From Bacteroidales bacterium (GTDB taxonomy: Bacteria; Bacteroidota; Bacteroidia; Bacteroidales; FEN-979): a stretch of DNA of 39,163 nucleotides. This document shows, piece by piece, positions 1 to 8,166 of the stretch (position 1 is its first letter; each line of letters begins with the position of its first letter). The position numbers and the translations under genes are program-made. Location of the stretch: NCBI GenBank assembly GCA_025355465.1, contig JANXZO010000055.1, positions 1 through 39,163 of the forward strand. Reading direction: 5' to 3'. A model generated the notes under the pieces. The model had not been told where the DNA came from and made no database searches. It saw only the letters and a list, made by a program, of their open reading frames with translations.

Positions 1-1449
1 CACTACTGACCGACTAACTTTTTAAGAGAGGGGGTCACCCCGAAGAGTTCCCCCCAATGTTGTAAGTTTGTGTTGCAAACCAAACTAAACAACATGGGTA
101 AAGATACAGAAATAAAATTAGTCGGACAGCCGATTTTTAAACAAGTAATTGATTTGATAGAACGGGTGAACATACCAAGCATAGTCAAGAAGCATGATTC
201 TGACCGTTATTACAAGGCCTTCAAGGCAAAGACACATCTTGTGACGATGCTTTTTGGGATACTCAGCCGGTGTGACTCGATGACGGAGATCTGCGAAGGA
301 CTGCGGGCAATGGGAGGCAAATTGAATCATCTGGGGCTGGATAAATCACCGGCAAAGAGCACCGCGAGTGATGGTTTGAGAAACAGGCCGAATAAATTCT
401 TCGAGGATGTTTATTTCAGTTTGGTGGATCGCTATAAAAGTTTTTTGTCGGACAGCCGAACGTTTGGGCTTACATTCAAGGAGGTACTTCTTATCGATTC
501 TACTACAATACGTTTGTTTAGCGATATTCTTAAAGGAGTTGGTCGTAACCCGAAAGATGATGGAAAAAAGAAGGGCGGTCTCAAAGTTCATATGCTCATC
601 GATGCCGTTCAATCGGTAGGGCGGTTTGTTAAAATCACAGCTGCAAAGGTTCACGATAAAAACTTTCTGAAAGAACTGGAACTGATCTCTCACAGCATGG
701 TTGTCTTTGACCGTGCCTATAACTATTATATGCAGTTTGCCCTATGGACAGAAAAACAGATTTTTTTCGTGACCCGGATGAAGAAAAACGCCGTATACGC
801 TGTTATTGAAACGGTGCAGATGCACGAAAGGATCAAGGACAAAGCCATGGTGATAAAAGAGGAAATTATTGAACTGGAATATCATCCGGAAGATGGCAAG
901 GGAAAGAAAATCATGAATCAGACCAAGACCCTGCGATTAAGGAAGGTCTGTTATCAGGATGAAAAGAACAGGTATTATGAGTTTCTGTGCAACAACTATG
1001 AAATTACGGCCGAAGAAATTGCTTTTCTGTATAAAAAACGCTGGGGTATCGAGCTGCTATTCAAAAAGATGAAGCAGAACTTTCAACTTCACTTCTTTTA
1101 TGGTGAAAATGTCAACGCAATCTATACTCAGGTCTGGTGTACTTTAATTGCGCAGCTTTTAATGACGGTCATTCAGAAGATGGCTATGACGAAAAAGGCT
1201 TTCTCGGTAGTGGCATCCCTGATCAGGATCCATTTGATAAGCCTGCTTGATGTATTTGAGCTACTTCGCAGTACCAAACGATATTTTTCAATCAAAGATC
1301 ACCCTATAAACCAAGCGGTTCAGCTGAAATTTGAACTGAAATAGGGGGAGGTCACAATTTGAAAACACCAAAATGAAATAATTAATGTCTGATATTCTGA
1401 CTGTTACCAACAAGAAAATAAAAAATCAGACTTTAGTCGGATAATAGTG
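1..1449 (+). mobile_element. IS4-family insertion sequence, apparently complete
   Basis: The first 17 bases (CACTACTGACCGACTAA) and bases 1433-1449 (TTAGTCGGATAATAGTG) form an imperfect inverted repeat with 14 of 17 positions matching. They flank one transposase gene of the IS4 family. The window starts exactly at the left repeat, so the left target flank is not visible and a target duplication cannot be tested. The right repeat overlaps the 3' end of the neighbouring four-helix-bundle gene. The non-coding tail at 1345-1432 is AT-rich and holds nothing else recognisable. The family call is firm; the exact boundaries rest only on the repeat match. Confidence 0.75.
94..1344 (+). CDS. IS4-family DDE transposase
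   Basis: This is the transposase of the left-end insertion sequence, about 416 residues from the ATG at 94. An in-frame ATG at 70 would add 8 residues, but MGKDTEIKLVGQ is the more typical beginning for these proteins. The N-terminal part resembles the DUF4372 domain. The catalytic triad is visible: D in LLIDSTTIRLF, D in VFDRAYNYY, and E in the IS4 signature Y-x2-R-x3-E-x6-K (YKKRWGIELLFKKMK). The reading frame is uninterrupted, so the element may still be active. It is more AT-rich than the aromatic-degradation genes beside it. Confidence 0.93.
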   Translation: MGKDTEIKLVGQPIFKQVIDLIERVNIPSIVKKHDSDRYYKAFKAKTHLVTMLFGILSRCDSMTEICEGLRAMGGKLNHLGLDKSPAKSTASDGLRNRPNKFFEDVYFSLVDRYKSFLSDSRTFGLTFKEVLLIDSTTIRLFSDILKGVGRNPKDDGKKKGGLKVHMLIDAVQSVGRFVKITAAKVHDKNFLKELELISHSMVVFDRAYNYYMQFALWTEKQIFFVTRMKKNAVYAVIETVQMHERIKDKAMVIKEEIIELEYHPEDGKGKKIMNQTKTLRLRKVCYQDEKNRYYEFLCNNYEITAEEIAFLYKKRWGIELLFKKMKQNFQLHFFYGENVNAIYTQVWCTLIAQLLMTVIQKMAMTKKAFSVVASLIRIHLISLLDVFELLRSTKRYFSIKDHPINQAVQLKFELK

Positions 1450-1777
1450 TTTCTGAGTATAATATTCTGATCACTTCTCTACAAATACTTTGGGCTGGAG
1501 AGATTTTTTCGCTGGTAAGATAACCTGTTGAGAAAAGAAGTTTTAGCCAAAATTCTGTTTCACAAGCCTCTTTATACGCAATGGCCATTCGATTACAGAA
1601 TTCGCGTCTTGATTGACCGACAACTCCCTCGGCAATGTTCGCCCCAACAGACGTTCCATATCTAAGTATTTGCTTTGACAACACATATTCCCGTTTTTCC
1701 CTCGGGAGAAATTGATATAGGAATACCGTCTCCTTCGCCAGATCAAAACTTTTTTCCTTAATAACATTCTCTTTCAT
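1433..1777 (-). CDS. Four-helix-bundle protein (S23 / rRNA intervening-sequence family), 3' end altered by the IS
   Basis: The 114-residue product has the pattern of the four-helix-bundle family first seen in 23S rRNA intervening sequences: FDLAKETVFLYQFLPREKREYVLSKQ near the start, then ILRYGTSVGANIAEG and EACETEFWLKLL. Members are widespread in Bacteroidota as single genes of unknown cellular role. The last codons (LLSD and the stop) lie in the 17-base right inverted repeat of the IS4 element, so the native C-terminus has probably been replaced by a few IS-encoded residues. The fold is likely kept, because all four helices come before that point. Function is unknown. Confidence 0.8.
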   Translation of the reverse strand: MKENVIKEKSFDLAKETVFLYQFLPREKREYVLSKQILRYGTSVGANIAEGVVGQSRREFCNRMAIAYKEACETEFWLKLLFSTGYLTSEKISPAQSICREVIRILYSETLLSD

Positions 1778-1848
1778 AACAAATTTCTTCCTTAATCGGG
1801 AAAATCCTTACAAGGTAAACTCCTTTTAATCATAATATTTTCCAATAT

Positions 1849-1889
1849 TTGTGCATTTGTACATCCGTGCATCTGTACATTTGTGCATT
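1849..1889. repeat. Octamer tandem repeat, ATGYACRR type (5 units)
   Basis: Read on the minus strand, this stretch is five consecutive 8-base units, each of the form ATG-C/T-AC-purine-purine. A second array of the same unit lies at 35479-35512. It sits in the spacer between two divergent genes. The array happens to extend the frame of the downstream DUF3109 gene by 16 codons, which are not thought to be translated. Confidence 0.75.
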
Positions 1890-1898
1890 AAAACAAAT

Positions 1899-2453
1899 AT
1901 GATCGCGCTCGACAACACCATCATTTCCGACGACCTCAGTGATGTCTTCTTCTGCTGCGACATGGAGAAGTGCAAGGGGGCATGCTGCATCGAGGGGGAT
2001 GCCGGGGCGCCGCTCACGGAGGAGGAGATTTCGCTTCTGGAAGATCATATGGACGAGATCAGGCCCTTCATGGCGGAGGAGGGAATCGCAAGCGTGGAGC
2101 TGCTTGGTGTTTTCGATTATGATGCCGAAGGCAATTTCGTCACGCCGCTGGTGAATGACAGGGAGTGTGCTTTTGTCTGTTTCGACAACGGTATCGCCCG
2201 CTGTGCCATCGAGAAGGCCTATCAGGAGAAGAATATCCCGTTTGCCAAACCGGTCTCATGTCACCTCTACCCCATCCGGATAAAACAGGGAAAGTTCAAC
2301 GACATGGTGAACTATCACAAGTGGGAGATTTGCAGGAAAGCACTTGAAAAGGGGCACAAAGAAAAAATACCCCTCTACGAATTCGTAGCCGGGGCATTGA
2401 TCCGTAGGTACGGAAGAGGTTGGTATAACAGACTGGTTAAGTTGTTACGTTAG
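1899..2453 (+). CDS. DUF3109 family protein (cysteine-rich, Bacteroidota)
   Basis: The product is about 184 residues from the ATG at 1899; the frame is open from 1851, but that stretch is a tandem repeat. It matches the DUF3109 family, with cysteines in FFCCDMEKCKGACCIEGDAGAPLT, then CAFVCFDNGIARCAIE and KPVSCHLYPIRI. The cysteine spacing resembles the CxxxCC zinc or iron-sulfur cluster proteins (YkgJ-like), so metal binding is plausible, but the function is not established. It converges on the terminal thiolase of the aromatic operon, with only 9 bases between the stops and no clear terminator hairpin there. Confidence 0.82.
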   Translation: MIALDNTIISDDLSDVFFCCDMEKCKGACCIEGDAGAPLTEEEISLLEDHMDEIRPFMAEEGIASVELLGVFDYDAEGNFVTPLVNDRECAFVCFDNGIARCAIEKAYQEKNIPFAKPVSCHLYPIRIKQGKFNDMVNYHKWEICRKALEKGHKEKIPLYEFVAGALIRRYGRGWYNRLVKLLR

Positions 2454-2462
2454 CTCAACCGC

Positions 2463-3647
2463 TCATGATTCGAACCTGATCACCATGGCCGTGGTGACTC
2501 CGCCACCTCCGCAGATCGAGGCCACTGCATGTCGTTTCCCAAGCCGTTTAAGTGCATAACAAGCTGTTACTAGGATCCGGGCACCACTGATCCCTGTAGG
2601 GTGTCCCAGGGCGATAGCCCCTCCGTGAACATTCAACTTTGAACGATCCCAGCCCAGAATTTTTTCATTGGAGAGGACTTGTATCGCAAACGCCTCATTT
2701 ACCTCGATCAGGTCCATATCGGCAAGTAACATCCCCGCCTTCTCCAGGGCAGCCGGGATGGCGTGAGCCGGGCCTTCTCCCATGACTGCAGGATCCACAG
2801 CCACCTGGGCATAGGAGACAATGGAAAAGAGGGGATTAACTTCCAGTTCCGCTGCCTTTCTGCGGCTGGTCACCACGAGTGCCGTAGCGCCATCGCTCAG
2901 TCCGCAGGAGTTGCCGGCTGTTACCGTTCCACTCTTGCGGAAGGCGGGCTTCAGGGCAGCCATTTTTTCACCGCTGATCTCCTGCCGGATGGTTTCATCC
3001 TGGTCAAACTGTATTTTCTTCCCGCCATCAGATATTTCAACCACAGCGATCTCTTCGCGGAACCATCCGTTTTTCCGGGCCCCGGCCGCCTTCTGGTGAC
3101 TGCTGATTGCGTATTCGTCCTGCTCCTCACGGGTGATGCCGTATTTATCAAAGAGGTTTTCGGCAGTCTCGCCCATCCCCTGCCCGATGAGGGGATCAAT
3201 GCTGTCGCTCCAGCCATCTTCCAGAACCTTGTTCCCCATTTTAAAACCATCCCAGCGAGCACCCTTGAGCAGGTACGGGATGGAACTCATGCTTTCGAAC
3301 CCGCCGGCAATCACCACTTCAGCCTCTCCCAGCCGGATTGACTGGGCCGCCATGGCCACCGACCGCATCCCCGACGGGCAGGCCATGTTCAGGGTTACGG
3401 CAGGAACTGAAACCGGAACTCCTCCCCGCACAGCAGCCGTACGTGCCGGGTTGGGGCCATTCCCGGCCTGCCGGCAACTTCCGAGGATCACTTCGCCAAC
3501 CTGGTCGGCGCGCAGTCCGCAACGGCTCAGGGCCTCCCTGATCACAACAGCCCCGAGTTCATGCGACGGAACATCCTTCAGGCTCCCGCCAAATCTGCCC
3601 ATGGCAGTGCGGCAGGCGGCAATGACAACGACATCGTTCATTTCCAT
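2463..3647 (-). CDS. Acetyl-CoA acetyltransferase (thiolase)
   Basis: This 394-residue type II thiolase interconverts acetoacetyl-CoA and two acetyl-CoA, or acts on a longer 3-oxoacyl-CoA. The nucleophile Cys90 is in LNMACPSGM, the catalytic His349 in GGAIALGHPTGISGAR, and the second Cys379 in ASICGGGGVTTA. NEAFAIQVLS is also typical. It is the last gene of the aromatic block, 9 bases after the SDR gene, so the two probably act on consecutive C4 intermediates (3-hydroxybutyryl-CoA to acetoacetyl-CoA to acetyl-CoA). Substrate range is inferred from position. The other thiolase of the block (11908-13176) belongs to a different subfamily. Confidence 0.9.
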   Translation of the reverse strand: MEMNDVVVIAACRTAMGRFGGSLKDVPSHELGAVVIREALSRCGLRADQVGEVILGSCRQAGNGPNPARTAAVRGGVPVSVPAVTLNMACPSGMRSVAMAAQSIRLGEAEVVIAGGFESMSSIPYLLKGARWDGFKMGNKVLEDGWSDSIDPLIGQGMGETAENLFDKYGITREEQDEYAISSHQKAAGARKNGWFREEIAVVEISDGGKKIQFDQDETIRQEISGEKMAALKPAFRKSGTVTAGNSCGLSDGATALVVTSRRKAAELEVNPLFSIVSYAQVAVDPAVMGEGPAHAIPAALEKAGMLLADMDLIEVNEAFAIQVLSNEKILGWDRSKLNVHGGAIALGHPTGISGARILVTACYALKRLGKRHAVASICGGGGVTTAMVIRFES

Positions 3648-3656
3648 AAGTAACTG

Positions 3657-4406
3657 TTAAATATACTGCCCCCCGTCAACTTTTATCACCTCCCCCGTAA
3701 TATGCCGACCCTGTACCGAGCACAGAAAAACAGTGAGATTGGCAATATCTTCGGGCTGTCCCAGCCGTTTCAGCACGATCTCTTCCATGGCGGCACTGCG
3801 AACTACAGGATCTGCGGTCTTCATCATATCCGTTTCAATCAGTCCGGGGGCGATTGCATTCACATTCACATTGTATTTCCCGAGCTCTTTGGCCACCGAC
3901 TTGGTGAGGCCGATGATTCCTGCCTTGGCTGCCGAATAGTTGGCCTGGCCGAATTTACCCCGGAGCCCGTTAATGGAGGTGATGTTGACTATTTTCCCCG
4001 ACTTCTGTTCACGAAACATTGGGGAGACCGCCCTGGTGAAGTTGAAATATCCCTTCAGGTTTACCTGTATTACCTCATCCCACTGCTCCTCTGTCATTTT
4101 CCAGATCACCCCGTCGCGGTTGATGCCGGCATTGTTAATGAGGATGTCGACCCTGCCGAAATGTTCAACCGCCGATAGCACCGCCTTATCAACAGCCGGG
4201 AAATCAGCGATTTCGGTCCGGATGTATAACGCTTTGGAACCCGCCTCCGTGATCAACTTCATCAGGGCGGCCGACGCTTCAACAGCCTTGCGGTCGATGA
4301 TCACAATATGGGCTCCGCACCGGGCCAGAGAGAGTGCAATGGCAGCCCCGATGCCCGAAACGCCACCGGTAACGATGGCAACCTGGTCTTTTAAATCTAT
4401 CTTCAT
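3657..4406 (-). CDS. Short-chain dehydrogenase/reductase (3-hydroxyacyl-CoA dehydrogenase / acetoacetyl-CoA reductase type)
   Basis: This 249-residue classical SDR of the FabG/PhaB type interconverts 3-hydroxyacyl and 3-oxoacyl compounds using NAD(P)H. Visible are the cofactor motif TGGVSGIG (13-20), NNAG (91-94), and the catalytic Ser144, Tyr157 and Lys161 (NITS...YSAAK). The gene overlaps the end of the FAD-subunit gene by 4 bases (ATGA) and is followed within 9 bases by a thiolase, so it is translationally coupled. In this context it most likely handles 3-hydroxybutyryl-CoA made from crotonyl-CoA. A role like BadH (2-hydroxycyclohexanecarboxyl-CoA dehydrogenase) is an alternative, but the ring-opening genes here are of the Dch/Had/Oah type, which does not need BadH. 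Confidence 0.88.
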   Translation of the reverse strand: MKIDLKDQVAIVTGGVSGIGAAIALSLARCGAHIVIIDRKAVEASAALMKLITEAGSKALYIRTEIADFPAVDKAVLSAVEHFGRVDILINNAGINRDGVIWKMTEEQWDEVIQVNLKGYFNFTRAVSPMFREQKSGKIVNITSINGLRGKFGQANYSAAKAGIIGLTKSVAKELGKYNVNVNAIAPGLIETDMMKTADPVVRSAAMEEIVLKRLGQPEDIANLTVFLCSVQGRHITGEVIKVDGGQYI

Positions 4407-5335
4407 GAGGTCAGTTCTTGAAAACTTCTGTTCAGTAAAACGGTGATCATCTCTCTCCTGTATTCTTTTGAATAGGTATCGTTATCCACCAAATGCGATC
4501 CCGACACAGTCTGCCGAATCAGCTCTTCAACGCCACCGGAAATATCTCCGTCCACCACAACGGGTTTTGCATGAACCCCGCCGAGCACAATCCTGGTCTT
4601 TCCCTGGCTGTCAAGGTAAACCGTCGTTGTCAATGAGGTAAAGTCGAGGGATTCTCGCTTGCGCAGCTTTTTGTACACAGCCTTTGCACCGACTTTTAGC
4701 GGGACATTTATCGCCGTGATAATGGCCGTTGGGCTCAGGCTCCGGGAGTTGACACCATCACCGGAATAGATCTCCTCAAGGGGCAATTTCAACTCCTGGC
4801 TGCCATCATAAATTTCAATGGATGCCCCCAGGGCGATAAGGGCCACAGCACTATCGGAAACAAATTTCGAAAAACACTTTTTCCCCCCGCCTGTGGCCAG
4901 GCATACTGTGCCGTTGCATTTCAGGCACCGGCCTGCCGACGCTCTCCACCACTCGCTCTGGTTGTAATAAGAGCAGCGGTTTTCGCAGAGGAGGTTGCCG
5001 CCCAGGGTAGCGGTTTTGCGGATGACAGGAGCGGCGATGGATGCAGCGGCCTCTGCAAGGATGGGGAAATGGAGATTCACAAGCGGGTTGGCGACCAGGT
5101 CGTGAAGCGTGGTCAATGATCCGATGACAAGTCGGGTCTCCGTTGCCAGGATATTTTTCAGTTCAGCCAACCCCGAAATGTCTATCAGTACAGGGGATTC
5201 ATCATTGCCCTGGTATTTATTCACCATTACGTCGGTGCCCCCGGCAAGATACCTGAAGCTGTGGTCATGCTCCCGGGCCAGTGAGATGGCCTCACCGACG
5301 GTAGTCGCCCGTAGATATTTCTGTGTGGTAATCAA
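4403..5335 (-). CDS. hcrB: 4-hydroxybenzoyl-CoA reductase, FAD/[4Fe-4S] subunit (HcrB-like)
   Basis: This 310-residue FAD-binding subunit belongs to the xanthine dehydrogenase family (YLAGGTDVMV at 29-38; TLGGNLL near 110). The diagnostic point is an inserted loop with Cys117, 121, 137, 140, 145 and 154. HcrB of Thauera carries its extra [4Fe-4S] cluster in just such a loop, on cysteines at 122, 138, 146 and 155; positions 121, 137, 145 and 154 here match with an offset of one. Ordinary xanthine or CO dehydrogenase subunits lack this loop. Electrons would enter from ferredoxin through this cluster. The start overlaps the end of the large-subunit gene by 4 bases, so the subunits are coupled. 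The Thauera cysteine numbers are from memory. Confidence 0.87.
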   Translation of the reverse strand: MITTQKYLRATTVGEAISLAREHDHSFRYLAGGTDVMVNKYQGNDESPVLIDISGLAELKNILATETRLVIGSLTTLHDLVANPLVNLHFPILAEAAASIAAPVIRKTATLGGNLLCENRCSYYNQSEWWRASAGRCLKCNGTVCLATGGGKKCFSKFVSDSAVALIALGASIEIYDGSQELKLPLEEIYSGDGVNSRSLSPTAIITAINVPLKVGAKAVYKKLRKRESLDFTSLTTTVYLDSQGKTRIVLGGVHAKPVVVDGDISGGVEELIRQTVSGSHLVDNDTYSKEYRREMITVLLNRSFQELTS

Positions 5336-8154
5336 GATGGTTGACTTTTTTCCGATGACATTTTCTTCTCCTTCAATTTCGAAAGGATATCCTCCGCCTG
5401 GATGGGCAGACTGGTTATCCGCACCCCAACGGCATTGTACACGGCGTTAGCAATCGCCGGGATCACCGGGTGAATAGCCCCTTCTCCGGCCTCTTTGGCT
5501 CCGAATGGCCCCTCGGGATCGATGGTTTCGATGATGCTTGCATGGATTTCGGGGGTATCAAGCGATGTCGGGATCTTGTACTCCAGGAAGCTGTTGTTAA
5601 ACAGTAATCCCTTGTAATACTTCATCTGTTCACTGATGGCCTGACCGGTTCCCATGTGCCATGAGCCCTCGAGTTGTCCTTCAACAGCCAGCGGATTGAT
5701 CGCTTTTCCGCAATCGTGGGCACCCCAGATATTGGTTACCTTAACATAGCCCGTTTCGGGGTCCACGGCTACCTCGGCAATGCAGGCGCCGAAAGAGTAG
5801 GATGGGCTGAGCCCGGCTCCGGCCCCCTTGAAATCTCCGCCCAGTTTCGGCGAGATGTATTTGCCGCTAACGCTTACGGCACCGCGGCCGGCGGTAAGTA
5901 TGTCGACAGCTTCACCCCAATCCAGGTCAACCGTTTTGTCGTTGCTGAAGACCCGGTCACCAACGAAATTCAGCTCTTCGGGCATCGCATAATACTTTTT
6001 AACAAGGGCCTCGATGATCTCCCTTTTAAGGTTCTCCGCGGCATCTTTCGCGGCATTCCCGGCCATGAAGGTGACCCGGCTCGAATAGCTGCCGAAATCG
6101 ACCGGGGTGAGCAGGGTATCGGCCGTCAGTACAAATATCTTATCCATGCCGATGCCGAGAACCTCCGAAACGATGATGGCCAGCATGGTGTCGCTGCCCT
6201 GGCCGATGTCGCTTGAACCGGAGGTGATCACCACGCGTCCGTCGAAATCGAGTTTAAGGTGAACCACCGATTGCGGCAATTCATTCCAGATAATGGGGAG
6301 CGCACTTCCGCTGATAAAGAAGCCGCAGGCCACACCAAGGCCTCTCCCCTTTTCCATCTTCCCGATCCGTTCTCTCCATCGCGATCGCTGCATAACCTTC
6401 TCCAGCGATTCGCGGCTGCCGTTGGAGGTGATGCGGTAATGCCCCACCGTGAAAGTGTTTGAATCGAGAAAGTTCCTCAGCCTCAGCATACAGGGATCCA
6501 TACCAATCCGCTGCGCCAGGTCATCGATCAGCGACTCCACCGCAAAGCGTGAATTCACGGCACCATGTCCGCGCATGGCACCGCACTGTGGCTTGTTGGT
6601 GTAGACGCGGTAGGTGCGGAATCCGAAATTGTCAAGCCGGTAGGGTGCCTGCAACAGCACTCCGTTGTAGTAAGAAGTCACTACGCCGAAACTTCCATAG
6701 GCGCCGCCATCGATGGCCACATCGGCATCGAGCACCTGCATGGTTCCGTCGCGGGAAATGCCCATCTCAACAGTCATGCGTGAAGGATGGCGGCCATGGT
6801 TGGTGAGGAAGACCTCCTCCCGGGTGAGGCGAATCCGTACCGTTCGCCCCGTTTTACGGGCCAGGTGGGCCACAATGACCTCATGGGCGAAGGGATCGCT
6901 TTTACCGCCAAATCCTCCGCCCAGGTAAGGTTTTATCACACGAACACGGCTCAGCGGAACCTCCATCACCTTGGCCAACGCCCGGTGAAGATAGTGGGGA
7001 ACCTGGGTTGCCGTGATGATGGTGAGCCCGTTTTCATCCCAGTAAGCAGTGGCCGCGTGGGGTTCGGTAAAGCCGTGGCTCACGCCGTCGAACTCAAAAA
7101 CCATGCGGGTGGTGACCTCTGCATCCTTCAGACCCTGCTGCTGGTCTCCGAACCGCAGCTCAGCCTTTTTGTGGATGTTGTTGTTGAATTTGCCATGGTT
7201 GTGAATTCGCTCATCCTCACCGGCATCATTTAGTGAATCATCGATTGTTAAGAATGCCCTGATGGGCTGGTATTTTACTTTAATGAGCCTGCATGCGGCC
7301 ACGGCAATCTCCTCCGTATCGGCAGCTACGGCAGCCACAATCTCTCCTGCATACCGTGTCTTCTCCACCGCCATGGCCGTCTCATCCTGGGAGATCGGAA
7401 GTACCCCGAATTTTACAGGCAGCTCACGCCCGGTGGCGATATAGTGTACCCCCGGCAACTGAAGCGCCTCCTGAAAATCGATCGCTGTTATCAGCGCATG
7501 GGAATGAACACTGCGCAGGAATTTGCATTGTAGCGCATTTTTACTGACAATGTCATCGGCATAGGCGGCGGCACCTTTTACCTTCTTCTCTGCATCGATG
7601 TAAGGCCGGGGTCTACCCACAGCACCCGTCGGGACTTTAGCCACAGGGGCGGAGTAATTCGTATTTTTCTCAGATAATCGGGATTCCGTCACATATTCAG
7701 CAACCGCCTCAATCACCTTTTTGTAGCCGGTGCAGCGGCAAAGGTTCCCCGAAAGACCCTCTTTGACCTTACGCATAAGGAGGGCAGGGTCTCCCGCGTT
7801 TTCGAGGGTTGGCGCCATCGACAGCGCCGTCATCACCATTCCGGGCGTGCAAAAGCCGCACTGAACAGCCCCCTTCTCCACAAACCTTTCCTGGAGTTTA
7901 TGTAATTTCCCCTCGACAGCCAGCGCTTCAATGGTGGTGATCTCTGTATTGTCGCAACGCATGGCTGGTGTAATGCAGCTCAGCACAGCTTTGTCGTCGA
8001 CCAGCACCGTGCAGGCCCCGCAACTCCCCTGTTCGCAGCCCACCTTTGTCCCGGTAAGTCCTGCCTTTTCGCGGATCACCCGGGCCAGCATCTCGTGGTC
8101 GCCGACCATGAGATGATAAAGTTTACCATTAATTTTCAGGGTAAGTGGACGCAT
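5332..8154 (-). CDS. 4-hydroxybenzoyl-CoA reductase, fused [2Fe-2S] and molybdenum subunits (HcrC-HcrA fusion)
   Basis: The 940-residue protein joins two subunits that are separate in Thauera. Residues 1-160 are the small FeS subunit, with plant-type cluster Cys40, 45, 48, 60 and the second cluster at Cys99, 102, 139, 141 (QCGFC...CRC). Residues 180-940 are the Mo-cofactor subunit, with GGGFGGK near 420 and the catalytic Glu888 in FGAKEAGEG. With the HcrB-like partner it would reductively remove the para-hydroxyl of 4-hydroxybenzoyl-CoA to give benzoyl-CoA, which feeds the Bcr enzyme of the same block. Length equals HcrC plus HcrA with a short linker. The gene is 12 bases after the acyl-CoA dehydrogenase gene. 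The HcrB cluster loop supports this substrate class over purines or aldehydes, but other hydroxy-aromatic CoA esters are possible. Confidence 0.85.
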   Translation of the reverse strand: MRPLTLKINGKLYHLMVGDHEMLARVIREKAGLTGTKVGCEQGSCGACTVLVDDKAVLSCITPAMRCDNTEITTIEALAVEGKLHKLQERFVEKGAVQCGFCTPGMVMTALSMAPTLENAGDPALLMRKVKEGLSGNLCRCTGYKKVIEAVAEYVTESRLSEKNTNYSAPVAKVPTGAVGRPRPYIDAEKKVKGAAAYADDIVSKNALQCKFLRSVHSHALITAIDFQEALQLPGVHYIATGRELPVKFGVLPISQDETAMAVEKTRYAGEIVAAVAADTEEIAVAACRLIKVKYQPIRAFLTIDDSLNDAGEDERIHNHGKFNNNIHKKAELRFGDQQQGLKDAEVTTRMVFEFDGVSHGFTEPHAATAYWDENGLTIITATQVPHYLHRALAKVMEVPLSRVRVIKPYLGGGFGGKSDPFAHEVIVAHLARKTGRTVRIRLTREEVFLTNHGRHPSRMTVEMGISRDGTMQVLDADVAIDGGAYGSFGVVTSYYNGVLLQAPYRLDNFGFRTYRVYTNKPQCGAMRGHGAVNSRFAVESLIDDLAQRIGMDPCMLRLRNFLDSNTFTVGHYRITSNGSRESLEKVMQRSRWRERIGKMEKGRGLGVACGFFISGSALPIIWNELPQSVVHLKLDFDGRVVITSGSSDIGQGSDTMLAIIVSEVLGIGMDKIFVLTADTLLTPVDFGSYSSRVTFMAGNAAKDAAENLKREIIEALVKKYYAMPEELNFVGDRVFSNDKTVDLDWGEAVDILTAGRGAVSVSGKYISPKLGGDFKGAGAGLSPSYSFGACIAEVAVDPETGYVKVTNIWGAHDCGKAINPLAVEGQLEGSWHMGTGQAISEQMKYYKGLLFNNSFLEYKIPTSLDTPEIHASIIETIDPEGPFGAKEAGEGAIHPVIPAIANAVYNAVGVRITSLPIQAEDILSKLKEKKMSSEKSQPS

Positions 8155-8166
8155 TGTGCGGGGAAT

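Noticed and set aside
1851-1898. Earlier start of the DUF3109 gene at 1851
   Set aside because: Those 16 codons are an octamer tandem repeat in the spacer; MIALDNTIISDD from 1899 fits the family.
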